A stretch of DNA of 64,000 nucleotides, from positions 87,127,501-87,191,500 of the forward strand of contig NC_088916.1 in NCBI RefSeq assembly GCF_963576675.1, read 5' to 3'. This document shows, in pieces, positions 19,666 through 31,061 of the stretch (its first letter is position 1; every line of letters starts with the position of its first letter). The notes beneath the pieces are model-generated. The model was given only the letters and a program-made list of their open reading frames with translations, did no database searches and was not told the origin of the DNA. The position numbers were made by a program, and so were the translations under genes. This DNA comes from Euphorbia lathyris (lineage: Eukaryota; Streptophyta; Magnoliopsida; Malpighiales; Euphorbiaceae).

Positions 19666-20970
19666 TGTTGGGGGGTAATTTAATTTTTATATTTTTAGCA
19701 TAGGTTATAATTTTACTCTATAGTTATTTTTATTTTTAATTAAATTTATCTCTCAACAAAATAAAAATGTGATAAAAAAATAAAAAATAATATCAAAAGA
19801 TGATTATAAAAAAAAAGAAAAAGAAATAATAAAAAATCACGGGCAAATTTGCACCATTTTTTCAGTAACCCGTCCAGCAACTTCGACGATGAAAACGTAC
19901 CCCGAAACAGCAAGATATCAGACAGCTATTATTTTTTTGAGAAAACTCGGGATGTTAGCTTTCCGGAATGTAAAAAACGGAGCAAAACGAAGCTAAAACG
20001 AAGCCGGTAGAATTTTTCAAAGAGAAGCAGTGCTGAAAAACGGGTTTGAATATGTCTACCTATTTGAGGAACGTATTTCATGGCATTACCTCCATTTTTC
20101 CAACTCCCAACTCAGCCATTTTCTTTCTTCAACTTATGGAAAGGTAATGGGATCCTGGGTGAGAAGTTTAAGGGCCACTAACATGGGATTTGTTACACAA
20201 AATCCTATAAATAGAGCTTAACTCATTCATTTCAATCCCCACTCAAAAATCAATCAAACACAGACAACTCAATTTTTCTCTCAAATTCTCTGCCAACATG
20301 CCTTTTTATCAATCCTTAGGTTCGTAGAAATCGTTCTTTAGCATCTAATTAGTCTAATCAACCAATTCTCAAATCGTTTTGCAATCTCTTAGTTAAGTCA
20401 GTAAAATCGTTACCCAATCCTCGGTTAAGCTTTCTTAGTCTAAATCAAATTTCACCATTGTTATGTTCTTCAAAACTTCAAGCATTTACCAAGATCACCG
20501 AAACTCCATTTTCGAGTCATTCTTAGTTTACACACCTATTCCATGTTTAGAAACTTTTTATTGATCTCAATCATAAAAAACGACATCTTATAGCCTTTTT
20601 AATCGCCCCTAAAGTACCATCTACGAAACAGAATCAAGTTTTTGATTTTTCAACCATGAAACAATTATTCTGTCACCCATTTTCAAAAATTTATTCCGAC
20701 TCATTTACTCGACCTTTTTCTGAAATTCCAGTTCTAAACCCTTCCTTCGCACACTAACTTTAAATACTAGTCTTCGTTTCGCTATAATCCGATCTCTACA
20801 ACTCCCGAAATTGAACCAGAAAGTTCCAAGAAATCACTGTTTTTGTTCCACAAAGTGCTGATGATTTATTAGTTTGGTGGTAAATTTCTGTTTAAGTCCC
20901 TGAACTCTTCGAATTTCTCCGAATTCACCCAGCATTACCCGGACAACGCAACAGTACCCGAGCCGATTTG
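19666..20970 (+). mobile_element. Tat/Ogre-like Gypsy element: 5' LTR, 3'-truncated
   Basis: Starts TGTTGGGGGGTAATTTAAT and matches the 3' LTR from 23,216 nearly base for base for long stretches. Identity stops at about 20,970 (acccgagccgatt). There this copy passes straight into gag-like internal sequence, while the 3' LTR continues, so LTR end, primer-binding site and most of gag are deleted. Relative to the 3' LTR it also lacks about 190 bp near 20,565 and one of two tandem 130-bp units near 19,850. A TATA box, tataaatag, lies at 20,206-20,214. The 63-residue open frame here is LTR sequence, not a gene. Confidence 0.8.
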
Positions 20971-21470
20971 GGTACCAAATGGCACTTTGCCAACCGCCAA
21001 GGAGAAAGAAAAGCCATGGAGAAAACGAAAGCCAATAAATAAAAATAAAAGTGGTACAAACCAAGGCCGGTCACGCTTCGTTACTCCACCAGCGCAAGTT
21101 CCCCTCGAAAAATGGTTCGTCAACTGACATAGAAAATTTCCACAACCTCTCTCGAAAAATGCAAAAAGAAGAATAAAAAAGAGAGGCAGAAAAAAGAAGG
21201 ATAAGTGAAATGGAGTTGTCTAGTGTCGATTCTAGCAACGTTTCGAAACAAAAAATAAAAGAAAAGAAAAATGTGAAAATTCGTGTTGGAGATTTCATTA
21301 TCCAAGCTGGTTGTGCTGCTACTTCTTTAATTTTACCAATAAATTTCAGAAGTAAAGAGCCAAACGGGGAGGTACACGAGATTCAAGAAGACCGACAAAG
21401 TGGCGTCATAATTAAAGCTTCGTGAGAAGATCAGATGAAACAGGTTTATTTTGACAAACCACTCTAAAGA
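20971..21470 (+). pseudogene. Gag/pol-junction remnant of the Tat/Ogre-like element
   Basis: Downstream of the deletion the sequence reads VPNGTLPTAKEKEKPWRKRK and, later, VTPPAQVPLEKWFVN before a stop. This is the Lys-rich, low-complexity material that precedes the protease in such elements. It has stops and frame changes. No nucleocapsid motif is visible. Confidence 0.5.
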
Positions 21471-22054
21471 TGACACGCCACATTAAGCCATTATACGTTA
21501 AAGCACACATTGATGGCAAGAGTTTATCGAGAGTTTTAGTTGATAACGGTTCAGCCGTTAACATTATGCCATTAAAAATGGCACTAGCTCTCGGAAAATC
21601 TGTAGGTGACATAATAACGTCAGAAATTTCTGTTTCAGCTTTTACCGGTGAAGTTGCTAAAACCTATGGGGTTTTACCTGTGCAACTTACCATCAGTACC
21701 CAAACCACTATGGTAGAATTTTTTATGGTGAACTCTACAGCAAGTTATCAAGCTTTGCTCGGTCGAGATTGGATTCACTCTAACTCATGCATTCTCTCAT
21801 CTTTGCACCAACTTTTACTACTTTGGAAAGGGGATGATGTTGAGGTGATTCAGGAAAATGAAAAACATATTGAGACACATTCGGATATGGTGGAGTCTCG
21901 ATTATACGAAGATAACATTGGTCCAATCAAGATCAAGACTAAAGGAAAAAGCAAGTCATGCGCCAATCAAGTGAAGAGCATCTTCAAGACGAGCACCATT
22001 GTGTCTTACCATAGGCTGGTTAGCAATGAACCTCTCATCGAAGAGGTTCAATGA
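21470..22054 (+). CDS. Retropepsin (aspartic protease) domain, Tat/Ogre-type Gypsy
   Basis: A 194-codon open frame. Residues 5-20 read HIKPLYVKAHIDGKSLSRVL, followed by the active-site block VLVDNGSAVNIMPL, in which the usual D-T/S-G is D-N-G as in Tat/Ogre elements. Then VSAFTGEVAKTYGVLPVQLT, FMVNSTASYQALLGRDWIHS (conserved LLGRDWIH) and SSLHQLLLLWKGDDVEVI follow. The C-terminal 60 residues are Lys-rich linker. In a complete element RT, RNase H and integrase would come next; none is present before the 3' LTR, so this is a non-autonomous deletion derivative. Confidence 0.8.
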   Translation: MTRHIKPLYVKAHIDGKSLSRVLVDNGSAVNIMPLKMALALGKSVGDIITSEISVSAFTGEVAKTYGVLPVQLTISTQTTMVEFFMVNSTASYQALLGRDWIHSNSCILSSLHQLLLLWKGDDVEVIQENEKHIETHSDMVESRLYEDNIGPIKIKTKGKSKSCANQVKSIFKTSTIVSYHRLVSNEPLIEEVQ

Positions 22055-23202
22055 TTTTGTCACAGCCGAAGGAGAAAGCGGGGGCATCAACCGCTATAAA
22101 AAAAATAAAGATGCGATAAGCGTTCTTAGAGGTAATAAAGCATCCATTGCAAAAGAAAAAAAGTGTAAAAAAAGAAATGATAAAAGACATAAATGAAAAG
22201 AAAAATAAAAATGAAGAAAAACAATAAAAGTCCATCTACATGTCCCAAAAACTTAAAAAAGAACAAAAAGTTTTTAGAGAAAAAAAAAGCAATCGCTACA
22301 AAGAAGCTCGGTGTAGGCTTTTCCACCTGATCCGACGTCCACTAGCTCAGTTTTGTCCCCATAAAATACGAGACAACAACATGTGCAGCACCGATGGCAT
22401 CCAAGCTCGAAGACGTCAGGGGCAGGTTCCGTCATATACTATATATCCATATCATCAAATGGATTCTCAACTCCGAGCTCAACATGTTCAAGACGGATAT
22501 CAGCCAAACATGATTCCTATGAAAAAGAAGTGATAATTCAATTTATTTCCACCAATCAGTAGCTCAAAGACATTTATTAACAACGGAAGTGAAGTCGCGA
22601 ATTCATAGACGAAGTTAAAACAATTTCAGCAAGCAGCAGATCTACATGGATACAAATAGGATTTAACTTCAATATTTTTCAGGAATAAGCTCAAATAAGT
22701 TGAAACTCAAGATCGATTTTAATGCAATTTAAATGAAATGGCAGCAACTATTTTTTTTACATGAGTAGGAAAAACCGATTGCAAATTGAGCCTAGTTACG
22801 AAGGAAAATAGAGGTAGACACGAGCATATTCAGCATCAACAAACATGGCGTGATTGATGAAAATTTCAGCAGCAGCGAAGCATATTAGTCAAAGCCGAAA
22901 CAAGCAAAAAATTGAGATAGCAATATCAGAAAATGCAGCAGGCATGTCTTGTAATTCAAAGAAAAATTCAACAAGTCATCCAGCAATTCCATCACACACT
23001 ATCAATTTTCATACAAAATTTACTTGGGTGATCTTTATTTTCTTTCCGAGCAATGAACCAGCAGAAATTATGTGTGAAAATGATGAGGAAGCTGCAAAGA
23101 ACACAATTTCAGTTTCAACAAAATCGGTACTGATGGGTAAAAAAAAATTAATAAAAGACTTATTTTATGTGCAAAATTTATTTTCAAATCTTTTACACAT
23201 AA
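22055..23202 (+). other. Decayed internal region of the Tat/Ogre-like element
   Basis: Lys/Asn-rich readings in several frames, no RT (YxDD), no integrase (HHCC, DDE) and no long homology that I recognise. The open frames at 22,240 and 22,854 are low-complexity. Elements of this group often have long non-coding internal regions before the 3' LTR. Confidence 0.5.
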
Positions 23203-23215
23203 AATAGGGGGCAAT
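23203..23215 (+). other. Polypurine tract of the Tat/Ogre-like element
   Basis: The purine run aaaatagggggcaa lies directly upstream of the TG start of the 3' LTR at 23,216. This is the expected primer site for plus-strand synthesis and fixes the element on the plus strand. Confidence 0.7.
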
Positions 23216-25044
23216 TGTTGGGGATAATTTAATTTTTATATTTTTAGCATAAGATATAATTTTACTCTATAGTTATTTTTATTTAATTAAATTTATCTCT
23301 CAACAAAATAAAAATGTGATAAAAAATAAAAAATAATATCAAAAGATGATTATAAAAAAGAAAAGAAAAAGAAATAATAAAAAATCAGGGGCAAATTTGC
23401 ACCATTTTTTCAGTAACCCGTCCAGCAACTTCGACGATGAAAACGTACCCCGAAACAGCAAGATATCAGACAGCTATTATTTTTTTCAGAAAGCTCGGGA
23501 TGTTAGCTTTCCGGAATGTCAAAAAACGAGCACCATTTTTTCAGTAACACGTCCAGCAACTTCGACGATGAAAACCTACCCCGAAACATCAAGATATCAG
23601 ATAGCTATTATTTTTTTGAGAAAGCTCGGGATGTTAGCTTTCCGGAATGTAAAAAACGTAGCAAAACGAAGCTAAAACGAAGCCGGTAGAATTTTTCAAA
23701 GAGAAGCAGTGCTGAAAAACGGGTTTGAATATGTCTACCTATTTGAGGAACGTATTTCACGGCATTACCTCCATTTTTCCAACTCCCAACTCAGCCATTT
23801 TCTTTCTTCAACTTATGGAAAGGTAATGGGATCCTGGGTGAGAAGTTTAAGGGCCACTAACATGGGATTTGTTACCCAAAATCCTATAAATAGAGCTTAA
23901 CTCATTAATTCCAATCCCCACTCAAAAATCAATCAAACACAGACAACTCAATTTTTCTCTCAAATTCTCTGCCAACATGCCTTTTTATCAATCCTTAGGT
24001 TCGTAGAAATCGTTCTTTAGCATCTAATTAGTCTAATCAACCAATTCTCAAATCGTTTTGCAATCTCTTAGTTAAGTCAGTAAAATCGTTACCCAATCCT
24101 TGGTTCAAGCTTTCTTAGTCTAAATCAAATTTCACCATTGTTATGTTCTTCAAAGCTTCAAGCATTTACCAAGATCACCGAAACCCCATTTTCGAGTCAT
24201 TCTTAGTTTACACACCTATTCCAATTCATGTTTAGAAACTTTTTATTGATCTCAATCAATTAAAGAGACCCAGAAACAAGCTTTTGAGTTTTTCATCATT
24301 GAAAAATTCATCAAACAACTTTTCTGGTGAGCCATTTTTTCAAATTTTATTTAGAGTTGGTTAGCTGATCATTTTAGCCCAAATTAATTTTAATCTCTTT
24401 ATTGACATCAATTCTCGAATTCTCAATTTTTATTTCGTAAAAAATGACATCTTATAGCCTTCTTAATCGCCCTTAAAGTACCCTCTACGAAACAGAATCA
24501 AGCTTTTGGTTTTTCAACCATCAAACAATTATTTTGTCACCCCATTTTCAATAATTTATTCCGACTCATTTACTCGACCTTTTTCTGAAATTCCAGTTCT
24601 AAACCCTTCCTTCGCACACTAACTTTAAATACTAGCCTTCGTTTCGCTATAATCCGATCTCTACAACTCTTGAAATTGAACCAGAAAATTCCAAGGAATC
24701 ACTGTTTTTGTTCTACAAAGTGGGGCTGATTTATTAGTTTGGTGGTAAATTTCTGCTTAAGTCCCTGAACTCTTCGAATGGCTCCGAATTCGCCCAGCAT
24801 TACCCGGACAACGCAACAGTACCCGAGCCGATTTTCCAGAGTTCCAATCCTCAATTTCACACATCCTAATGACATCAAATAGATCGGTTTAATTTTATTT
24901 CATCCCGTACATATTTGTTTTTATGACGTATTTACATTTCTCGTTTTAAAGTTATTATTTCATTTTAAGTTGTAATTTTCACGCTTTATTATTATTTGTA
25001 ATACAAAAAACATTGAAAAATATTTACAAAATCAATAAAAATAT
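23216..25044 (+). mobile_element. Tat/Ogre-like 3' LTR, part before CACTA 2
   Basis: Starts TGTTGGGGATAATTTAAT after the polypurine tract. It matches the 5' LTR to about 24,833 and extends beyond it (ttccagagttccaatcc ...) until CACTA 2 at 25,045. TATA box tataaatag at 23,885-23,893. It contains a tandem duplication (23,400-23,660) and about 190 bp (24,250-24,440) absent from the 5' LTR. The LTR resumes after the CACTA element at 28,599. Confidence 0.75.
23400..23660. repeat. Tandem duplication of about 130 bp inside the 3' LTR
   Basis: The block from caccattttttcagtaac to ccggaatgt occurs twice in a row (junction near 23,531) with a few mismatches. The 5' LTR has it once. It therefore arose after insertion, or the two LTRs do not stem from one replication cycle. 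Confidence 0.85.
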
Positions 25045-26858
25045 CACTACAAGAAATTACTTAGTTAATGACTGATTTTAAAGACTGAAATCAGATCTGT
25101 CCTTAATTAACTACTTTAGTTGGTCATTAACCATTGTATTGGTTGTTAACTAAGTGGGAAGCGTTTACCCTCACTTTACCCACTAAATCTAGTCTTTTAA
25201 AGACCATAATTTGCGTCATTAAACTTATTACTTATTTTTTTATTTTTTTAAGTCCTTTAATTATTAATGGTAACAGGTGTTGTTTTTACTTTTTTTCCCT
25301 TCTTATCTCCGTAACCCTTCATTCTTTACCTTCCTCACTCTAAAACCCTAAATTCGCTTCTCCCATTTTGCTCTCAACTGCTGCCGCCGCCTCATCTTCG
25401 TCTGAATCAGTAACCGCCGGCCTCTGATCCGTCTGCTTCAACTGAAAATTCCTATCACCGACATCTACTTGTCATCTCATTTATGAGATTCATGGCCGAA
25501 ACAAAACAACCACAGCAAACAAGCCAACGACGGTGAAGGAAATAAGAGTGTCGACACCTTCAATCACTTCCACCAGATCTGTCCTCATTGGGATCGGATT
25601 TAGGTGTTTCCTCGTCTCAATCGACCCCGACTTCCAATCCTGGTTTGTAAAATCAGTCCATGATTGCTTAAAGTGAGTAGGACTCTTGTTTTCCCTATTT
25701 GAACCGTTTCATATTTAATTAATTTCCCAGTTTATTGATTTTGTACAATATTGGAAGGATTGGTTCTTGCATTTCTAGGGATTTAAGGTTTATTATATTG
25801 TATGAAGTTTGTTGAGGGGATTTTAGGTCCTCTCATCTCATATAGTCTTTCTTCTGTTACCTTGATTAATATTGGTTTGGTCGAAGTGGGTATTTGCAGA
25901 TGGAAAGTCTTTCTCCTTTTCTATGAGTTTTCCATTAACATTAAAAAGAGTAGCATGCTGCAATCACAGGCTGGAGAAGGTGGGAATACAGGCACTTCAA
26001 CTGTGAAGAATGAAACTGTTAGCAGAAAAGCATTTTCATTGTAAGACAAGGTCCTTTTTGCTATGCGTTTTGTTGACTGGGTAATAGATTGTTTGTACTG
26101 TCTGTTTAATTATTCTTGCAAATTGCTCTGCTACCAAGACCTTAACTTTAGATAATGTTCATTGGGAGTCTAGAAAAGCATATTTTGTTATATAATTTGG
26201 TCCTCCCATGCGAGATTCAATAGATCCACTTTTAATTTCTTGTTTTGTCCCTTATCCACTCTATTGTGACTATGAAAGATTGGCAAAATGCCTTGCCACC
26301 AATTTTTTTTGCTAGTAATTCAGATTGCAAATTATATGGCTGCTTAGTTGGAAATAATTGTCTTATAGCTTTGGTCCATATGTGCAAGTGCAACTGGTAA
26401 TACAGTACCCGTACGGTTCTTGAAGGCAACATATACAGGATTACTTTATTCTAGTTGTGAGCAAGGGTAGAAGTTCTCATATCTTGAGATCAAATAAAAG
26501 GGTTTGCATCATATATCTCCTTCCACCATGATATTCAATCACATGGTAAGTACTTTATGCATGACTTACATCGAATCTCAACGTCTTATTTTGGTTTTCT
26601 TTGTCTTCTCTGCCTTTGACTTCACATCCCTTTCCCCTTTTAAAGAAAGAGAGATTTTTGCTTGCTTCCACTTTTCTGATTTTCACCATTACCGGTGGTT
26701 GTGCAGTTTATGTTTTGGCTGGTGTGATTTAGGAATTGGATGATCATCTAATAAATCCCTGTTTGGAAGAGTGAAGCTGTTCATAGAATTGGTGGAAGAG
26801 CTACATATTTTCATCATTCATGGAGCATGCAACCAGGGAAGCAATATCTTGGGCATGT

Positions 26859-27277
26859 GAGATCAAGACCAAATTAATTCAACTATTCTCTCCTTTGCAT
26901 ATCCGAACTCTGTAAGTCAACAAAAGTGCTTTTAATTTTCAATTATGAATTCCATTCAGTCCAAGTTGCTAGTTGCTTCTTCATGATATAAGTTTTACTT
27001 GATTAGATCTAGTAAGTTGTTGATATTTGCTTGATTGCAGTTGTTAACAATTTGAGAAGGAATGCTTGAGATTAGCAGTGAGAATTCAGAGCCTATGAGA
27101 TCAAGGTCAGATGAATTCAAATATGCTTCTCCTTTTCATATCCAAACTTTGTACGTCAACGAAGTGCTTTTAATTTCAATTATGAATTCCATTCAATTCA
27201 GGTTGCTAGTTGTTGCTTCATAATATGAGTTTTACTTAATTGGATCTAGTAAGTTGTTGATATTTTCTTGATTGCCG
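26859..27277. repeat. Direct duplication of about 180 bp in CACTA 2
   Basis: The block 26,859-27,040 (gagatcaagaccaaatt ... cttgattgcag) is repeated at 27,097-27,277 (gagatcaaggtcagatg ... cttgattgccg) with roughly 10-15 % differences and a 56-bp spacer. The shared end looks like an acceptor site (ttgattgcag), so it may be a duplicated intron. Confidence 0.75.
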
Positions 27278-28260
27278 ATAATTTGAATTTAGTTGCAGTA
27301 ATTTGGTAAAATCGTGTAAGGGTAGTTAATTAGTATCATGTCCTCTGTTTTTATGTGTTGAAGGTAATTAATAGGCCAACTGTATGAATTAGAATCAGCG
27401 TAGTGGTTGGAGTAGCATTGGCATGCATTGAAAGCCTTGCTTGTTTTTTGTCTCCTAGATGGAGCATAATTTTCTAAGATGATTTTGGATAGAAGTCAAA
27501 CTAGTTAGATTATGTTGATATGTAAAGAGGCTTTTGATTCTAATTGATGAACTCTTGCCTCATTAATTGAACAATGTGAACAGAAATCATAAGGGCTGTG
27601 TTAAACCTAATCACGAATGAAGTTGGTCTTTATTTTTGAAGTGTAAAATTTTCATCCTCTAGTTTTTTTAGTGTTGCTGGTTTTTAAAAAAAAATCGAAT
27701 CGTTTAGAAAGTTGCGGTTAACTTTGATATGACTAAAGTCGTGAACTTTTTCTGCTAGTGTTGTTCGTTAATGAAAGTTTTATCCAAGCTTAACTTGAAA
27801 TATTTTTATTCCTATATAAATTTGAATTTATGGTGGTTTGAATTGTTTACAGAGAGGAGAATAGCAGCACAATCTATGTACACATCATAGGTGGGAATAT
27901 GAAAGAATGTTTATACAGCTAATTGAGGCTAGTGTGAGCTTCATTTCTTTTTTTTCTTACAATATCTTACATTGTGTAGTTTCAACGGGTTATTCATAAA
28001 GTTGAGGATCCTGAGGGAAGGATCATAGAATCTGTTCCAGATCAAGGAGTCTCAGTATGAGAATTGTATGACCTTTCATTATTTCATTATTTGTATACAA
28101 TTTATATATCTTTTGTGCCTATAGTCAAAAATATATGTTTCAATATTTTAGTCATTATGCATTAGACATGTTTTAGGTACTTTTTCAATTGGAATGAACT
28201 CTCTTCAATCCAAAATTAATTTTCTATTTTTGTGCAAATTAATTACTTCCAAATAAAAAA
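27278..28260. other. CACTA 2 interior, no recognised gene
   Basis: AT-rich sequence with one short open stretch at about 27,990-28,070 (KVEDPEGRIIESVPDQGVS) that looks codon-like but is unidentified. Confidence 0.3.
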
Positions 28261-28598
28261 ATATATACAGTTTACGACGGAATTTCCGTCGCAAAATAAC
28301 GCTAGTTTCGTCAGTAAGGCTAGGAAGATAATATTTCCGAAGCAGAGTTACTGACTACATTTTATGGATTTGCGACCAACTATTTAGTCGGTAACATAAC
28401 GACATTATTTTACGAATATGTATGTTTGTCGCAAAGTTACCGACTGAATCCAAAAGATTGTCAGTAATCCCTTACCGACCAGCTAGTTACTGACTGAATG
28501 TAATTCGTCGTTAACTCGTGAAATTCAGTCAGTAAATACATTTAGGGACCGAATTGCGACTGAATTTTCGGTCCCTAACTACTGATTTTCTTGTAGTG

Positions 28599-28985
28599 TA
28601 TAAAAGAAAACTTAAAAAATTTATATCTTTGTATTGTTTTATTGCCTTTATTTTTGGTACTTATACTAAAAAATTGTTTTTCCGACCGACCTGTCAAGTA
28701 ACGTCGGGGCCCAAGACCGTTGTTTTTATTTAGTCCTTGTAACGGTCGTCAATCACTTTTCGTTTAGAATTCAAGTAATTTAGGTGCACTATATTTATTT
28801 ATTTTATTTAATTACCATTTTACCCTTTGAGAATTAGCTTCTCTGGCACGCCCTCATTATTTTTACCATTTTTAATCCCCGCAAACGCGGTTGAAAATTG
28901 GGATATTTCGAAAATATCACCAACACACGCGTTATGTAATTGTCACATCAGACCTTTCCAACATTAATTACTCTCTCCATTCCCT
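28599..28985 (+). mobile_element. Continuation of the Tat/Ogre-like 3' LTR after CACTA 2
   Basis: Adjoining the TSD tat, this AT-rich sequence includes a GC-richer block, taacgtcggggcccaagacc. It is presumably the distal LTR, but the 5' LTR is truncated and cannot confirm the end. The TSD of the element (catgc expected from 19,661-19,665) was not found. Confidence 0.4.
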
Positions 28986-29150
28986 TATATAATAATCATT
29001 TTAGATATTTCACACAAATTAAGGAATATATTTGTTAACTAAAAAAATACTCTCTCATGTCGCTATTGGAGAATTAGTATTGGAATATTAAAAAACACAT
29101 GTACCAATACAAAACATTTAATATTTGGACAAAAAAACTAAACTAAAAGT
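28968..29150. mobile_element. Stowaway-like MITE end (tentative)
   Basis: The sequence tactctctccattcccttat recalls the terminal repeat ctccctccgtcccxxxxta of Stowaway/mariner-type plant MITEs. No opposite end (reverse complement) was found, so this is at best a remnant. Confidence 0.3.
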
Positions 29151-29902
29151 TCTTGGCATCCTAGAAGGAAATCAACGTTAGGGAGTCTTAATCAACGTTA
29201 AGGCTGATGAAGTAATCCCTTGGCTAACTCTGCTGGTTTAACTTCAAGGACCAACAACAGATCTATTTATCATAACTGGATTGTGATATTTGAGGTGTAT
29301 ATACAGAACTTCAATAGTTGCACCATAAATATATGGTGACATTTGAGGTGCATTGTATTTACTGGATTCTTCCATCTGCACAAACATAAAGAAAATAGCA
29401 TGATGTAGCAATCAAACCAAAAAGTGAACTGCCTTAAGCAACTCTGAGATTAATGTAAAGTTTGACAGTTGATATTAATGTAAAGCAAACCTATTTAATA
29501 ACTACAATCTCTTGTATCTCCAAGGCCATTACTAGGCTCATTCCTAGACTGAGGGATTCTTCATCATGTGGTTTAATAAAATTCCTTTGATCATGTCAAA
29601 CCTAATAAAGAGACTTAGATTCTTACTTGAAGATCTTTTTCTATTCCAACCAGTGGAAAAATGGTTTTTGACCAACTTCCTGACACATTAAGAGATATTA
29701 AATAAACCTAACTTAGTTTATCAAACATCTTTATTTGGATGTTTCAAGCTTACTTATTGCCATCAACTAAAGAAATAATAAACTAATTCTGAACAATACT
29801 TATGAAAAACATCAACCAAAACTCTAAAACCAAATGAACACAAGTATGGAAACAAACTCCTATTTTAATTACCTTTTTTTTAATGATATCGGGTTCAACA
29901 AA
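29151..29902. other. No supported gene
   Basis: AT-rich DNA. A minus-strand stretch around 29,380-29,230 reads KYNAPQMSPYIYGATIEVLY and is open for about 50 codons, but no family or splice structure can be assigned. Confidence 0.3.
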
Positions 29903-30035
29903 GTTGGCAAGATAAAGTCCAATTCAAAAACCTTATAACTAAATTGATACCTGGTAAAGATGGGAGCCATGCTGGAAGGATACTTGGAGTATCAGTTGGC
30001 AAGATAAAGTCCAATTCAAAAACCTTATAACTAAA
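29903..30035. repeat. Exact 41-bp direct repeat, 92 bp apart
   Basis: The sequence gttggcaagataaagtccaa followed by ttcaaaaaccttataactaaa occurs at 29,903-29,943 and 29,995-30,035. It immediately precedes the large inverted repeat. Confidence 0.9.
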
Positions 30036-31061
30036 ATGACGACTCAAGGTATGAAGCGGGACTATTTCAACCACCCTTGACTAGGTCGTGGAAAATAAAT
30101 ATGGACAGTTCATAAAAAGATGGTATGCCAGGTTCTGCATCCATTATCTAGCACGAACATTGCAACTCCATTTGTGGGGTTTGCGAATCTCTAGGGGAGT
30201 AAGAAGTTGACTATGTGGAAGCAAATGAGGTCTTGAATGCCTTAAATATGGCACTCAGCTCTCAACTAGTGGTTATGAGGCAATCATCCACACCTATTTT
30301 CTTGGACACAGATTGTAAAAAAATCGTGGAATGGATTAAGGGTAAAAGCAGACCTGTAAAAGTTGCAAGAATATTATAGGAAAGATAATAAAAAAACAGC
30401 AGTTGCTAAATGATAAGATTGATCTTACTTATCGGGAAAATATGCAGCCACATTGCCACCTAAAACAATGCAATTTTTTTTACAAACCATCTTACTTTTT
30501 ATTTAAGACATTAGAAGATGACAAACTTAATACAGGTAGATATAAGGTACTATTCATTTTCATATATTAAAAATAATTATAATTAAGTGTAGCAAGTTTG
30601 TCCTCTTCTAATGTATTCAATAAAATTCACGATGTCTAGGTGGCAATGTGACTTCATGTTTTGAAGACAATTATGACCAATCTCAACATTTAGCAAATGT
30701 TTTTTTTTTATTATCCTTCATATAATATTCTTGCAACTTTCACACTGTCTCCCTTTACCCTTAATCCATTCCACCATATTTTTATAATCTATGTCCACAA
30801 AATAAGGGTGGATGGTTGCCTCATAACCATTAGTTGAGGGCTGAGTGTCATATTTAAGACATTCAAGACCTCATTTGCTTCTACATAGTCAACTTCTTAG
30901 TCCCCTAGAGATTCGCAAACCCCACAAACGGAGTTGCAATATTTGTCCTAGAAAATGGACGCAAAACCTGACATACCATCTTTTTATGAACCGTCCCTAT
31001 TTATTTTCCACGACCTAGTTTAGGACCATTGAAATAGTCTCACTTCATAGATTGAGTCATC
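30036..31061. repeat. Large inverted repeat (about 480-bp arms, about 50-bp loop) with RNase H-like fragment
   Basis: The left arm (30,036-30,532) and right arm (about 30,582-31,061) are reverse complements with roughly 10 % differences. An example is gggtttgcgaatctctaggg on the plus strand at about 30,180 and, inverted, at about 30,910. Both arms encode, on opposite strands, a decayed RNase H-like segment. In the right arm, minus strand, it reads YVEANEVLNVLNMTLSPQL and FVDIDYKNMVEWIKGK; the left arm has SDTDCKK-like equivalents with frame breaks. It could fold into a long hairpin if transcribed. It resembles the RNase H region of plant retroelement-derived proteins. Confidence 0.85.

Larger units (their letters stand above)
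25045..28598. mobile_element. CACTA element 2, non-autonomous, 3,554 bp
   Basis: Termini CACTACAAGAAATTACTTAG and TACTGATTTTCTTGTAGTG; TSD tat on both sides (25,042-25,044 and 28,599-28,601). The right sub-terminal region is dense in cgacggaa, gtcggtaa and ttaccgac motifs like those of CACTA 1, so both belong to one family of similar size. The interior has leader-like pyrimidine-rich sequence (25,280-25,440) and scattered intron-like stretches but no transposase and no host gene I can name. It is inserted in the 3' LTR of the Tat/Ogre-like element. Confidence 0.92.

Noticed and set aside
20030..20221. 63-codon open frame present twice (also 23,709-23,900)
   Set aside because: It is duplicated only because it lies in the two LTRs, directly upstream of and overlapping the TATA box; no sign of coding.
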